Assembly: GCA_029565685.1 (NCBI GenBank)
Contig: JAKQNR010000032.1
Location: 186,001 to 250,000 of the forward strand
From: a bacterium
GTDB lineage: Bacteria > Zhuqueibacterota > Zhuqueibacteria > Residuimicrobiales > Residuimicrobiaceae
DNA: 64,000 nt
Reading direction: 5' to 3'
Made by a program: the position numbers and the translations under genes
The notes under the pieces: model-generated
Seen by the model: the letters and a program-made list of their open reading frames with translations, nothing else
Told to the model about the DNA's origin: nothing
Databases searched by the model: none
Shown: positions 1-8,635 of the stretch, piece by piece
How positions within the stretch are numbered: position 1 is the first letter of the stretch
Layout of the letters: the number at the start of each line of letters is the position of its first letter

Positions 1-2462
1 GCGATCTGCCAGGTCGCACCAAGGCGGAAATGGGTGCGGCCATAGCCGTTGTCGCCAGGGCCGGCAAAGGTCATCTGCATGCGGCGCAGATCCGCTAAAA
101 GGGTGAGACGGTCCTGCCACAGGCCGTATTCAGCGCCGCCGCCGAACATGAGATAGTCCAGATTGCCCGCGCTCAGCGGTCCGCTGTTGCGGTTGGAGGC
201 AAATGAAAGGTTGGTTTTCAACGGCGCGGCGAACTGGGTGTTGACATTGATCATAAAGACGCCGGTGTTCAACTCCCTGCCGATATCTTCGGCTGCACGG
301 CTGTTTTTGTACTCATCGATGTTGCGCGTGGAGATATAGCTCAGGCTGATCGTGTGCTGCAGGTCGAACAGCGACAGGTTTTGCGATATCTGAGCGGATA
401 GGTCCCGATAGGTCTGCAGCTCGCGGTCGTCGATCACCAGGGTATCCGTTTCAAGGCCGTCGTAGAGATACGCGGTTTGTACTTTTTTCACACCATTATC
501 CCGTCGCTGATCGCGCATGCCCAGCGTCAGCTGCGGCAGATCCTTTCCCGGGTACAAGGTTACTGAATAGTTGAAGGTTTTAAGGGAAATGGAGGGATTG
601 CTGTTTTGCCGTGAAAAGTTATCAAGCAGGTCTTCATAACCGATCGTGGCATAAACTTTATTGTCGAACAATCGCAACCGGTCGTTAAAATACCATCCTT
701 CCAGGTTTGTGCGCAGCCAAGAGTTGGCCAAAGACCGGTAGGAGGCGCCGATGGATTTGTATCCCACCTGTAGCAGATTGCGAAAGTAATCCAATTTAAC
801 CGCGGCGTTGTAGGCCATGGAGGTTTTTTCCAGCGGATTCAGCGGCTGGGTGCTTTCGTTGACAATGAAATAATCCGCCAGACTTTCGGGATCGATAGGC
901 AGGTCCTCCTCCAGGTTCAGAGCCTTCTCGAGATCATCGGCCGTAACGGCGCCAGGACTGATGTCTTCGGTCAGCAAGCTGAGCGCCCCTCTGGCTTCCA
1001 CCTGAATGCGACCGCGGTCAAAGGAGAGCTTGAGGTCCGGCCCCACTACCAGGTTATCCTTGGGCATGGCGCCATAGCGTATAGATTGGGTGTCGTCTTT
1101 CACTTTGACCAGGGTCAGGCCAAGTTGAAAATTTTTACCTGAGCCGATGCTGGGGCGGATGCCGATCAGATTTTGCTGAAACGTGCCGTAGGAACGTCTT
1201 GTTGAATCAGCGGAGCGGTTTCCATTCACCGCCCGGGTGAGCGAGCCGGACACCAGATCGATGTTGAGGAAGCCCAAATGGAGATACCCGGAAAATCCTC
1301 GCACTCGCCTACCCCATAGGATAAGATCATTGTACATGGGGTGGATGTCGCCGGCGGCCACGCCGAACCATTTGTTGTGCAGATTCAGATAAAAGCGGTT
1401 GGCCGGCTGTCTGTTTCGATCTTCCAGCGAAGTCAGATAGAGGTTGCCCTCATAGAACAGGCTTTTATATGCACCGGTAAAATCCGCCCCTCCGATCAGC
1501 AGGGACTGGTTGTCATCCAGCATCTGTTCAGTGCGGCCGTCGGCAAAAAGATGTACCTGCAGCGCCTTTTCTTCAGCTTTGGCGGTTGCCCCGCTTTCCA
1601 CCAGGAAGCGAACCGAGGCCTGGGGCAAAGGGGAACCGCCGGCGGATTTAGCCTGCACCGTCAGTTTATGCGGCCCTGGTTTGAGCTGTTTGGGGGTGTA
1701 GGTGATCAGGCTTGGGCTGCTCTCGGCCAGGGTTGTAATTTCAGCCCCATCCAGCCACAGCCGCACCGATCCCTGCTCTATCTCCTCTTCGCCTGAGATC
1801 AGGCTGACTGCAATGGCGACTTGGTCCGGCGCCAGTGTTTCTGCGTCATTGGGCGACAGGATCAGGATTGGGGATGACGGTTCGCCGGCATCAACGGCAG
1901 CGGCGCCATTGGTCATGGGCTGCTGAGACGGCATAGTGTCCGGTTGCGTCGGCTGCAAAGTGATTTCCGGCAGAGGTGCGGCCTGCGGTTCAGGCTGTTC
2001 GGTCGGCTTGGACTCCACAGGCGGGACAGGCGGTTTTTCTGCAACCCGGGGAGCTGGTTTTTCCGCCGGTGCGGTGATCAAAATATCCTCAGGCCGGTTG
2101 TATGGATTGAAAGCCGGGAAAGTCAGTACCAGATCATTTTCTACAGCCGCAGAGATAAAATACTGCAACCGCGGCCCTCTCACCTCATCGCCAGGGATGA
2201 GGGCGATCCACTCGTTCTCCTGCGGCGTCAGCGGCTGAAAGCGGTAAGCGGTCTGGTCTGCGTTGCGATAGTACACTCTGACCTGATACACACGCATCGG
2301 CGGCGGCGTGAAGGTCACTTTGATCTGCAAAGCCTGGCCTTCTGCTGCTGAATGGACGGGTTGATGGTGCATTTGTACAAGTTCGGCTGACGCCGGGCGT
2401 GCAACCGAAGCCAAGAATAAGAGCAAACAGCATCCCTGGCGTACAAGTCGATGTGAAAGCAT
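1..2462 (-). CDS. Putative outer-membrane beta-barrel protein with N-terminal Ig-like region (3' end cut by window edge)
   Basis: An open frame of about 820 codons runs on the minus strand from the ATG at 2462 to the left edge with no stop, so the C-terminus is missing. The first 26 residues look like a signal peptide ending in ASA. Residues about 30-110 form a beta-rich domain, about 125-185 is a Pro/Glu-rich linker, and about 195-290 looks like a bacterial Ig-like domain. The remainder is rich in alternating hydrophobic residues, aromatics, Asn and Gly, as in large outer-membrane barrels. It starts 21 bases after the FecR-domain gene, so the two are probably co-transcribed. I do not recognise the family by name. 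The barrel assignment is inferred from composition; the reading frame and signal peptide are directly visible. Confidence 0.75.
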   Translation of the reverse strand, partial: MLSHRLVRQGCCLLLFLASVARPASAELVQMHHQPVHSAAEGQALQIKVTFTPPPMRVYQVRVYYRNADQTAYRFQPLTPQENEWIALIPGDEVRGPRLQYFISAAVENDLVLTFPAFNPYNRPEDILITAPAEKPAPRVAEKPPVPPVESKPTEQPEPQAAPLPEITLQPTQPDTMPSQQPMTNGAAAVDAGEPSSPILILSPNDAETLAPDQVAIAVSLISGEEEIEQGSVRLWLDGAEITTLAESSPSLITYTPKQLKPGPHKLTVQAKSAGGSPLPQASVRFLVESGATAKAEEKALQVHLFADGRTEQMLDDNQSLLIGGADFTGAYKSLFYEGNLYLTSLEDRNRQPANRFYLNLHNKWFGVAAGDIHPMYNDLILWGRRVRGFSGYLHLGFLNIDLVSGSLTRAVNGNRSADSTRRSYGTFQQNLIGIRPSIGSGKNFQLGLTLVKVKDDTQSIRYGAMPKDNLVVGPDLKLSFDRGRIQVEARGALSLLTEDISPGAVTADDLEKALNLEEDLPIDPESLADYFIVNESTQPLNPLEKTSMAYNAAVKLDYFRNLLQVGYKSIGASYRSLANSWLRTNLEGWYFNDRLRLFDNKVYATIGYEDLLDNFSRQNSNPSISLKTFNYSVTLYPGKDLPQLTLGMRDQRRDNGVKKVQTAYLYDGLETDTLVIDDRELQTYRDLSAQISQNLSLFDLQHTISLSYISTRNIDEYKNSRAAEDIGRELNTGVFMINVNTQFAAPLKTNLSFASNRNSGPLSAGNLDYLMFGGGAEYGLWQDRLTLLADLRRMQMTFAGPGDNGYGRTHFRLGATWQI

Positions 2463-2483
2463 GTCCGTCGGTTCCTTTGAGTC

Positions 2484-3149
2484 CTATTTCTTTTTGAATT
2501 TTATCTGCAGGTTTTTCTTGCCGCCATCCGAGTTTTCAAATTCGATGTTCAGCTCCTGGATTTCATCGCCCATGCTCCAATCCGGCGTGCGGGCGGCAGC
2601 GACCGCCGTGGGTTTAGCCCCTTTTTTGCTAAAGCCCATCTGCCCTTTGGCCACCATCACTTCGCCGAGTTCATTGAGCAATTGGATGAGTCCTTCGATG
2701 CCGTAGACAAAGGTCTGACCCTGATCATCCACCAGGGTATAAAATTCGGTGCCCTTAACCGCGGCCACGCCGGATGGGGTTTCGATGCGGAAGCCCGGTC
2801 CATTGGGCGAGACTTTATTCCACGCCTCGCCGATCTGCATGGCCAGCTCTTTTCCGATCCCCTTGGCGTTCCTTTCACCTCTGATTTCCACTTGGGAATT
2901 GGCGCGTATTTTCATCAGAGCCTTGTCGTCGATAAAGACCAGGGACACCAGTCCGTTTTCGCCGGTTTTAATCCGGTCGCCGTTACGAATGCGTGCGCCC
3001 TTTAGCAGCGCAGCCCAGTCTTGTTTGGCGGTTTTGATTTTAGCGTCTCCGCTCACCTTGAGCACAAAGGCCATCTCGGTGACATCCGCCGCAGCCGGGC
3101 GACCTGCGGTGAACAGCAATCCGGCCAGCAGCAACAGTTTTGCTCTCAT
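2484..3149 (-). CDS. FecR-domain secreted protein
   Basis: This is a 221-residue protein with a signal peptide (about residues 1-21, ending AAA before DVTE). Residues about 25-135 match the FecR fold: a VSGDAKIK-like opening, then a GARIRNGDRIKTGENG stretch, and a TPSGVAAVKGTEF motif, which are the usual FecR signatures. In classical systems FecR is an inner-membrane anti-sigma partner, but here there is no N-terminal cytoplasmic anti-sigma segment and no sigma factor nearby, so a periplasmic structural or ligand-sensing role is more likely. The C-terminus is highly basic (ends KFKKK). It lies 15 bases after the upstream secreted protein and 21 bases before the barrel gene, which suggests one operon. 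Confidence 0.8.
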   Translation of the reverse strand: MRAKLLLLAGLLFTAGRPAAADVTEMAFVLKVSGDAKIKTAKQDWAALLKGARIRNGDRIKTGENGLVSLVFIDDKALMKIRANSQVEIRGERNAKGIGKELAMQIGEAWNKVSPNGPGFRIETPSGVAAVKGTEFYTLVDDQGQTFVYGIEGLIQLLNELGEVMVAKGQMGFSKKGAKPTAVAAARTPDWSMGDEIQELNIEFENSDGGKKNLQIKFKKK

Positions 3150-3164
3150 ATAAAGCCTCTTGCA

Positions 3165-4307
3165 TTATTGGCACATGGTGCCGGTGACGACATACTCTCC
3201 GCGGTTTAGCGCAGCCAGCAGGGCCAGCAGTTGATCCAGGGTGTATGAATGACCGTTCACACTGAAGACGCCGGTTGGTTGATAGCCGGCCAGAGGACCG
3301 GTTCCTGTCATCAGGGAGGCCAGCTGGTCGCCCAACAGCAGTGCCAGCTGGTTCATCAGCGCGCTGTTGGCGCCTCTCATTCCTGCGATTGGCTGGGCGA
3401 TGGTAAAACACCAGATTTCGCCAGGCATTTCGATTTCGCCTCCTGAGGAGGGCCCCAGGCCGATGATCTGCCAATAGTATGTTTTGCCGCGTTCCAGAGG
3501 CCAGACGCCGGCAGCAGGATATTGATACGCCGTTGAGGCGATCACCTCCAGGCCCGGCGTAGCGCCGGCCGAGGGATCTCGGTTCAGCTGAAACGTCCGG
3601 TCAAAACGGACTCGATCGTTCATGATTTCTTCCGGGCTGGCGCTTTTATGAAGTTCAGGCAGCTTTTCCGCGATGCGCAGCCGGAACTTGTCCAGATTAG
3701 AGTCCCAGCGAAACAGCGGCAGTGTGGTGAACACCTGTGCAGGATCATCCGAGCCGGCGCGCGATCCCGGCGCCAGAATGTCCAGAGTGTTGGGATTATC
3801 GACGCGCAGGGAAATTTCCGTCTGGCTGGTGAATCCGGTCCGAAGTTGACGCAGGGTGAACCTGAAATAATAAATGTCCGATGGCAGTTTGCCGGTGGCA
3901 AGAATGCGGTTTTTCAGCTCATCTCCGGCTCTGGCAATTGAATAGTCTTCCAAATGATACACGTGAGTTTGGGAAAACAGGTTTTGGCTGCTCAGGGCGA
4001 CAGAACTCGGTCCGCGTAGGGTGAAAGTGTTTGTGCGCCCTTCCGCCAACTCACCCAGGTTTTCCGAGCGCATCGTCAGGGTCAGGTCGCAAGGTTCGTC
4101 CATGAGACCGGTATTGGTTAGAGTCACGGAAAAGATCGATGCGCCGGATGTGCCGCTGCCGGTGAAATTGAAATCACTGAGAAAAAAAGCCCGCAAGCTG
4201 GGGTTGATCATACGAGCGGAGACATTGACCTGCTGGCTGTGGGCGCCGGTCCATCCGCCGCTGCAGGCCATGATCGCCACGATTTTTACCATTTTGGTAA
4301 ACGTCAT
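3165..4307 (-). CDS. Secreted protein of unknown function
   Basis: The frame can be extended to 4343, but the ATG at 4307 is preferred because GGAGGG lies just upstream and a signal peptide follows (MTFTKMVK, then a hydrophobic run to about residue 24). The 380-residue product has no catalytic motif that I recognise. The N-terminal half reads as a beta-sandwich (VTLTNTGLMDEPCDLTLTM), and a middle segment (LFRWDSNLDKFRLRIAEK ... YYWQIIGLG) resembles the fibronectin-III/Ig-like modules found in FCB envelope proteins. The last 70 residues are hydrophobic and Leu/Ala-rich. It is the first gene of a minus-strand operon with the FecR protein and the barrel protein, so an envelope-associated role is inferred. 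Confidence 0.7.
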   Translation of the reverse strand: MTFTKMVKIVAIMACSGGWTGAHSQQVNVSARMINPSLRAFFLSDFNFTGSGTSGASIFSVTLTNTGLMDEPCDLTLTMRSENLGELAEGRTNTFTLRGPSSVALSSQNLFSQTHVYHLEDYSIARAGDELKNRILATGKLPSDIYYFRFTLRQLRTGFTSQTEISLRVDNPNTLDILAPGSRAGSDDPAQVFTTLPLFRWDSNLDKFRLRIAEKLPELHKSASPEEIMNDRVRFDRTFQLNRDPSAGATPGLEVIASTAYQYPAAGVWPLERGKTYYWQIIGLGPSSGGEIEMPGEIWCFTIAQPIAGMRGANSALMNQLALLLGDQLASLMTGTGPLAGYQPTGVFSVNGHSYTLDQLLALLAALNRGEYVVTGTMCQ

Positions 4308-4653
4308 ACTCCCTCCATGAACAGAATAAAGTACAGCCAGCAAGATGCTTACAAATAAAATGCCAGATGTCTATGTTTGATTATTAAAGAGTAATCTCTG
4401 TTTTTTCCTCTGCGTATGGACCGGCGAATGTTTTGTTGTGGCATAGTGTATCATGAAAGAACATCAGGGGTTGCTTTTAAAACGGATTATTTTTATATTA
4501 TTCGCGCTGCAACCGTTTTTCGTCAGTTTGGACAGAGGCATCTTTGTGCTATGCATTTCGATGTTCTGTAAAATGGTGGCCTGCGAGTCGAGTATTCCAT
4601 TATTTCTAAAACCATAGCCTTTCTTTGGAAATTCCCATGATGGGATTGCGGTT
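4308..4653. other. Divergent intergenic region
   Basis: This 346-base AT-rich spacer separates the minus-strand envelope operon from the plus-strand dehydrogenase/metal-transport operon. It holds a candidate sigma70 promoter for the plus strand (4471-4499, listed separately). A short frame on the minus strand (4464-4703) overlaps the dehydrogenase start and has no family resemblance. No RNA gene is apparent. Confidence 0.6.
4471..4499 (+). promoter_or_regulatory. Candidate sigma70 promoter of the SDR-znu operon
   Basis: TTGCTT at 4471-4476 is followed after exactly 17 bases by TATATT at 4494-4499. This would start transcription about 150 bases before the dehydrogenase. It was found by reading alone; no expression evidence exists. 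Confidence 0.4.
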
Positions 4654-5439
4654 GTGAAGTTAGAGAATAAGACCATTGTGATCACCGGCGCTTCCTCCGG
4701 CATTGGACGGGCGTTGGCTTTTCAACTGGCTCAGGCCGGCAACCAGCTTGTGCTGGTAGCGCGCAGGCTGGCGCTGCTGCAAGATCTGCACGCAACGCTG
4801 GCGCCGCATCCTGCAGGACATTGGCTAGAGGTGTGCGATGTGGCGGACCGGCAACAAGTTGAGGCTTGTTGCGCCAGGATTCTAGCGAGGAATCTGCCGG
4901 TACGGGTGCTTATTCTCAACGCCGGAACGGGCGGCGGGTTTGATGCGCGGCGGATGGATCTGTCTGTCATGCATCAGCAGATGGACGTCAATTTCTGGGG
5001 TGTGGTGTATATGTTGCACGGCCTGCTTCCCTGTCTGCTCAATGCCGGGGAAGGACAGGTGGCGGTGACCGGCAGCCTGGCGGCTTATCGTGGCATGCCG
5101 GGTTCGGCAATCTATTCGGCGAGCAAAGCAGCGGTATCCCGTTTGGTGGAGAGTTTGCGCATCGATCTGTATCATTCCGGCGTTCATTTCAGTCTTGTTT
5201 CCCCGGGATTTGTCAAGACCGCAATGACCGATAAAAACCAGTATCGAATGCCGTTTTTGATGTCGGCCGAAAAGGCTGCGGCCATCATTATCCGCGGAAT
5301 GGAAAAAAACAAGACAGAGATCCATTTTCCTTATCGTCTCTCTTTGTTGTCCAAAGCGTCCCAATTCTTGCCTGACCGTTTATACGCACGGCTCATGCAT
5401 CCAAGAAATAGAAAATCAAGGACTGATGAAAAAAGCTAA
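4654..5439 (+). CDS. Short-chain dehydrogenase/reductase (SDR)
   Basis: This is a 261-residue cytoplasmic NAD(P)-dependent oxidoreductase of the classical SDR family. The Rossmann motif TGASSGIG is at residues 11-18, the NAG motif at 89-91, and the catalytic Ser141, Tyr154 and Lys158 are in place (YSASK). The start is a GTG at 4654; the glycine motif begins 11 residues later, as is normal for the family, and no earlier start fits. The substrate cannot be read from the sequence; the pattern resembles the DltE/SadH-like acyl or keto reductases. The last 14 bases overlap the ZnuA-like gene, so translation is probably coupled, although there is no obvious functional link between an SDR and metal uptake. 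Confidence 0.9.
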   Translation: MKLENKTIVITGASSGIGRALAFQLAQAGNQLVLVARRLALLQDLHATLAPHPAGHWLEVCDVADRQQVEACCARILARNLPVRVLILNAGTGGGFDARRMDLSVMHQQMDVNFWGVVYMLHGLLPCLLNAGEGQVAVTGSLAAYRGMPGSAIYSASKAAVSRLVESLRIDLYHSGVHFSLVSPGFVKTAMTDKNQYRMPFLMSAEKAAAIIIRGMEKNKTEIHFPYRLSLLSKASQFLPDRLYARLMHPRNRKSRTDEKS

Positions 5440-6292
5440 ATGGCTTTTCCTTTTTCCTGCTCTGCTGATCGCTTGCCGCCAGCAGGAGGTCGCCGACGAT
5501 CGCCTGATCATCGCCGCCAGCATTGCCCCACTGGCTGATTTTTGCCGGCAGGTGGGAGGGGAGCGAGTGTCGGTTTTCACCATAGTTCCTTCCGGCGCCA
5601 ATCCGCACACGTTTGAATTGGATCCGCAATTGCTGATTCGAATCAGCGAGGCTCGTCTGCTGGTGTTGAACGGTCTGGGGCTGGAGTATTGGGCCGATAA
5701 AGTAGCGGATAATTTTTCCTCACGCGATTTGCAGGTGATCACTGTTTCACAGGGCATTCCGGTTTTGCAGGATGAGGATCACGCGGAGGGCAATCCGCAT
5801 GTATGGCTCAATCCCTTGCATGCTGCCAGGCAGGCGGAAAAGATCACCGGAGCGCTGATGCGTTTGGATCCACTCCATGCACAGACGTACCGTGACCGAT
5901 CCGACCAGTATCAAAAAGTATTGCATGACCTGGATGTGGAGATCAGCCGCGAAATCGCCGGCTGGCAGAACCGCCGGTTTATCTGTTTTCACCCTTCGTG
6001 GAATTATTTCAGCGAGCGGTATCATCTGGAGCAGGCGGCGGTCATTGAAAAGCGTCCGGGATTTGAACCCAGCCCCGGCGAGGCGGCCGAAATCATCGGA
6101 TTGGCTAAGCGGCTGCAGGTCCGGGCCATTTTCGCTGAACAGCAATTTCCGCTCAAGATCGCCGAAATGATCGCCGCAGAGAGCGGCGCTCGGGTGTTGG
6201 TTCTGGATCCCCTCGGCTCGGATGGGGAAGGCTATTCATATGTATCCCTGCTGCGCACCAATGTAGCGCAAATGGCCATCGCGTTGAGGTGA
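5426..6292 (+). CDS. znuA: Zinc/manganese ABC transporter, substrate-binding lipoprotein
   Basis: This 288-residue protein belongs to the cluster A-I metal-binding proteins (ZnuA/TroA family). A short hydrophobic leader ends in the lipobox LIAC, with Cys17 as the predicted lipidated residue. The metal ligands of the family are visible: His61 (GANPHTFE), His125 (NPHVWLNP), His189 (CFHPSWNYF) and Asp261 (LDPLG). The His-rich loop of ZnuA is only an EDHAEGNPH stretch, so zinc and manganese cannot be told apart with certainty. It overlaps the SDR gene by 14 bases and the ATPase gene by 4 bases. The length is typical. Confidence 0.9.
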   Translation: MKKAKWLFLFPALLIACRQQEVADDRLIIAASIAPLADFCRQVGGERVSVFTIVPSGANPHTFELDPQLLIRISEARLLVLNGLGLEYWADKVADNFSSRDLQVITVSQGIPVLQDEDHAEGNPHVWLNPLHAARQAEKITGALMRLDPLHAQTYRDRSDQYQKVLHDLDVEISREIAGWQNRRFICFHPSWNYFSERYHLEQAAVIEKRPGFEPSPGEAAEIIGLAKRLQVRAIFAEQQFPLKIAEMIAAESGARVLVLDPLGSDGEGYSYVSLLRTNVAQMAIALR

Positions 6293-7119
6293 ATGTGTTC
6301 GATCAACCGGCAACGATCGTAGAACTGCAAAATTTGTTTGTGGCGTATCAGGACAAGCTGGCGCTGGAAGATGTCACCTTGAGCATCAAAGCTGGAGAAT
6401 TCTGGGGCATTCTGGGGCCCAACGGATCCGGCAAGACCACGATGTTACGGGCCATGGTGGGCCTGCTGCCTTTGTTATCCGGGTCCGTCAAGGTGTTCGG
6501 TCGACCGGTGGATCGACTGGGCGATGTCCGCCAACGCATCGGATACGTGCCGCAGCACAGTCGAATCGATATGTATTTTCCCATTCAAGTCCGTGAAGCG
6601 GTGATGCTGGGCCGCTGCGGCAAAATAGGTTTAGCCAGGCGTCCAGACCGGTCGGATCATGAGGCCGTGGCCCGCGCTCTGCAGCTGGTGGATCTCGAGG
6701 ATCTAGCGAACCGCCAGATCGGTCAGTTGAGCGGAGGCCAACGGCAGCGGGTTTTAATCGCCCGAGCTCTGGCGCTGATGCCTGACCTGCTGTTGTTGGA
6801 CGAACCGACCGCGGCGTTGGATGTGGGCGCGTCGGAGAGCTTTTACGCCTGGCTGCACCAGATGCACACCAAACTCTCGAGCACGCTGGTCATCGTGTCG
6901 CACGATGTCGGCGTGGTTTCACGCTATGTGACCGCAGTAGCCTGCCTCAATCGCCGACTGGTGGCGCATGGCCTGCCCCATGAAGTGCTGAACCGGGACA
7001 CGTTGGAGGGCATGTATGGCTGCGACGCCATGTTCTTCCGCCACGGCGATGTTCCGCATCTGGTGGTGTCGCGTGAACAAACCGACGTTACGCGGAACAG
7101 AAAGCTGACGGACGAATGA
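6289..7119 (+). CDS. znuC: Zinc/manganese ABC transporter, ATP-binding protein
   Basis: This 276-residue ABC ATPase energises uptake by the neighbouring permease and lipoprotein. The Walker A motif GPNGSGKT is at 43-50, the Q-loop Gln at 89, the signature LSGGQ at 147-151, the Walker B LLLLDEP ends with the catalytic Glu at 172, and the switch His is at 205. The architecture matches the metal-uptake subfamily (ZnuC/MntB). The start overlaps the end of the substrate-binding gene by 4 bases, and its stop overlaps the permease start by 4 bases (ATGA), a classic translationally coupled arrangement. Confidence 0.92.
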   Translation: MNVFDQPATIVELQNLFVAYQDKLALEDVTLSIKAGEFWGILGPNGSGKTTMLRAMVGLLPLLSGSVKVFGRPVDRLGDVRQRIGYVPQHSRIDMYFPIQVREAVMLGRCGKIGLARRPDRSDHEAVARALQLVDLEDLANRQIGQLSGGQRQRVLIARALALMPDLLLLDEPTAALDVGASESFYAWLHQMHTKLSSTLVIVSHDVGVVSRYVTAVACLNRRLVAHGLPHEVLNRDTLEGMYGCDAMFFRHGDVPHLVVSREQTDVTRNRKLTDE

Positions 7120-7964
7120 TGGAGATTCTGGGCTACACTTTCATGCAGCGCGCGTTGTGGTCCGCCACGCTGATCGGCGCCTTGTGTGCACTGATCGGCG
7201 TGTATGTGGTTTTACGCAGCATGTCGTTTATCGGCGCCGGCATCGCCCATGCTTCATTCGGCGGCGTCGCCCTGGGCTTTATTCTCGGCGTGAATCCGTT
7301 TTTCACCACCGTTATCTTTTGCACTCTGACCGCCTGGGCCATCGCCTTTGTCAGTGATAAGCAAAAGATCCGCGAGGATGCCGCCGTGGGCATTTTTTTC
7401 GCTTCGACCATGGCATTCGGCGTGCTGTTGATCGGATTAATGCGCGGCTACAACGTAGACCTGTACAGCTATATTTTCGGCAATATCCTGGCGGTGAGTC
7501 GCTTCGATCTCTATTCCAGTCTGATATTGGGGGTGGTGGTCGTCGGCCTGATCGCGCTTTTTTACAAAGAATTTCTCCTGTTGACTTTTGATCCGGAGAT
7601 GGCGCGGGTGGTCGGTCTGCCGGTGCGCACGCTCAATCTGCTGATGTTGACGCTGGTGGCTTTGACCGTCGTGCTCTCCATCAAAAGCGTGGGTGTGGTG
7701 CTGGTTTCTGCGTTGATCGTCACGCCCGCTGCCTCCGCCTTTTTGTTGACCGATGATTTTAAAAAGATGATGTGGTTTTCCGTGGGGATCGGAGTCGGCG
7801 CTTCCTGGTTGGGGTTGTTTTTATCCACTTGGCTGAACGTCGCCTCCGGCGCCGCCATTGTGATGACCGTGACTCTTATTTTCTTTTTATGCTTTCTGTT
7901 TTCGCCACAACGGCGGCGCATGAAACAACGGATGTCTCGTCTCAAACAACTTATCAAATCTTAA
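7116..7964 (+). CDS. znuB: Zinc/manganese ABC transporter, permease
   Basis: This is a 282-residue integral membrane protein of the ABC-3 permease family with about eight hydrophobic segments. Family features are visible: an N-terminal LIGALCALIGVYVVLRSMSF segment, the GIAHASFGGVALG loop, and the PAASAFLLT motif in the later membrane segments. It forms the inner-membrane channel for the metal transporter with the two preceding genes, with which it overlaps by 4 bases. The positively charged C-terminus (RRRMKQRMSRLKQ) is predicted to be cytoplasmic. Confidence 0.92.
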   Translation: MMEILGYTFMQRALWSATLIGALCALIGVYVVLRSMSFIGAGIAHASFGGVALGFILGVNPFFTTVIFCTLTAWAIAFVSDKQKIREDAAVGIFFASTMAFGVLLIGLMRGYNVDLYSYIFGNILAVSRFDLYSSLILGVVVVGLIALFYKEFLLLTFDPEMARVVGLPVRTLNLLMLTLVALTVVLSIKSVGVVLVSALIVTPAASAFLLTDDFKKMMWFSVGIGVGASWLGLFLSTWLNVASGAAIVMTVTLIFFLCFLFSPQRRRMKQRMSRLKQLIKS

Positions 7965-7993
7965 AATTCTCTAACAAATTACACGAGGAATGC

Positions 7994-8602
7994 ATGATCA
8001 AAGAATTCATCGATATGCCGCGTCTGGAGCGTTGGGTGGGCAAAACGTTTCGCTTTCTATCCCCCAACACCTGGACAACTCTCTCCTTTTTCGTGGTACT
8101 GATCGCTTTCTACGCTGTGGTGATCCATCGACCGATACTGGCCACCGCCCTGTTCACTGTGGGAGCTATTCTGGATGTGGTGGACGGCAAGGTGGCGCGT
8201 TTGAACGGCTCCGCCACCAAGCTGGGCGCTTTTTGGGATGGCACCATCGACCGCTTCGTGGATATGCTGATGATTTTGAGCCTGTTTTTTTTAGATCTCC
8301 CGCAGCCGGTTATTCCGCTGGATATCCTGTTGTTCCTGCTGTTGTTCTTTACCCTGTTGCCGCCGTTTATCGTGGCCTATGCCAATCATCGGGGAGCTGT
8401 TCCGGACCCCACTGAAAAAGTGATCTGGCGCTTTGCTTTTCGCGTCGAATATGTGGTTCTGTTCATCGCGGCCGTTCTGCTGGCCGATCCGTTTCCAAAG
8501 GCCGCTCTGTATGTGATCTATGCCTCCCTGGCTTTGATGGTGGCTACCGTGATTCAATCGATCATCCTGGTTTTCATCAAATCGAAAAACTATCCGCAAT
8601 AA
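7994..8602 (+). CDS. CDP-alcohol phosphatidyltransferase family membrane protein
   Basis: The 202-residue product carries the complete family motif: Asp61, Asp64, Gly65, Ala68, Arg69, then after eight residues Gly78, Asp82 and Asp86. These residues bind the CDP-alcohol and two metal ions in this enzyme class, which makes phospholipids such as phosphatidylglycerol phosphate, phosphatidylinositol phosphate or related lipids. About six membrane helices are predictable. The frame is open back to 7772 inside the permease gene, but ATG 7994 with GAGGA upstream at 7985-7989 is the sensible start and gives the usual family length. It follows the permease by 29 bases and ends directly at a terminator. 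The acceptor alcohol cannot be inferred. Confidence 0.88.
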   Translation: MIKEFIDMPRLERWVGKTFRFLSPNTWTTLSFFVVLIAFYAVVIHRPILATALFTVGAILDVVDGKVARLNGSATKLGAFWDGTIDRFVDMLMILSLFFLDLPQPVIPLDILLFLLLFFTLLPPFIVAYANHRGAVPDPTEKVIWRFAFRVEYVVLFIAAVLLADPFPKAALYVIYASLALMVATVIQSIILVFIKSKNYPQ

Positions 8603-8634
8603 AAAAAGCCGGCGAAGAAAGCCGGCTTTTTTTT
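8603..8634. terminator. Bidirectional intrinsic terminator
   Basis: The arms GCCGGC at 8608-8613 and 8621-8626, extended by an A-tract upstream and an eight-T tract downstream, enclose a 7-base loop (GAAGAAA). The A-tract and T-tract make it functional in both directions. It sits precisely between the stop codons of two convergent genes. Confidence 0.92.
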
Positions 8635-8635
8635 A

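Noticed and set aside
4464..4703. 79-codon minus-strand frame between the envelope operon and the SDR gene
   Set aside because: It overlaps the SDR start and a candidate promoter and has no signal or family feature.
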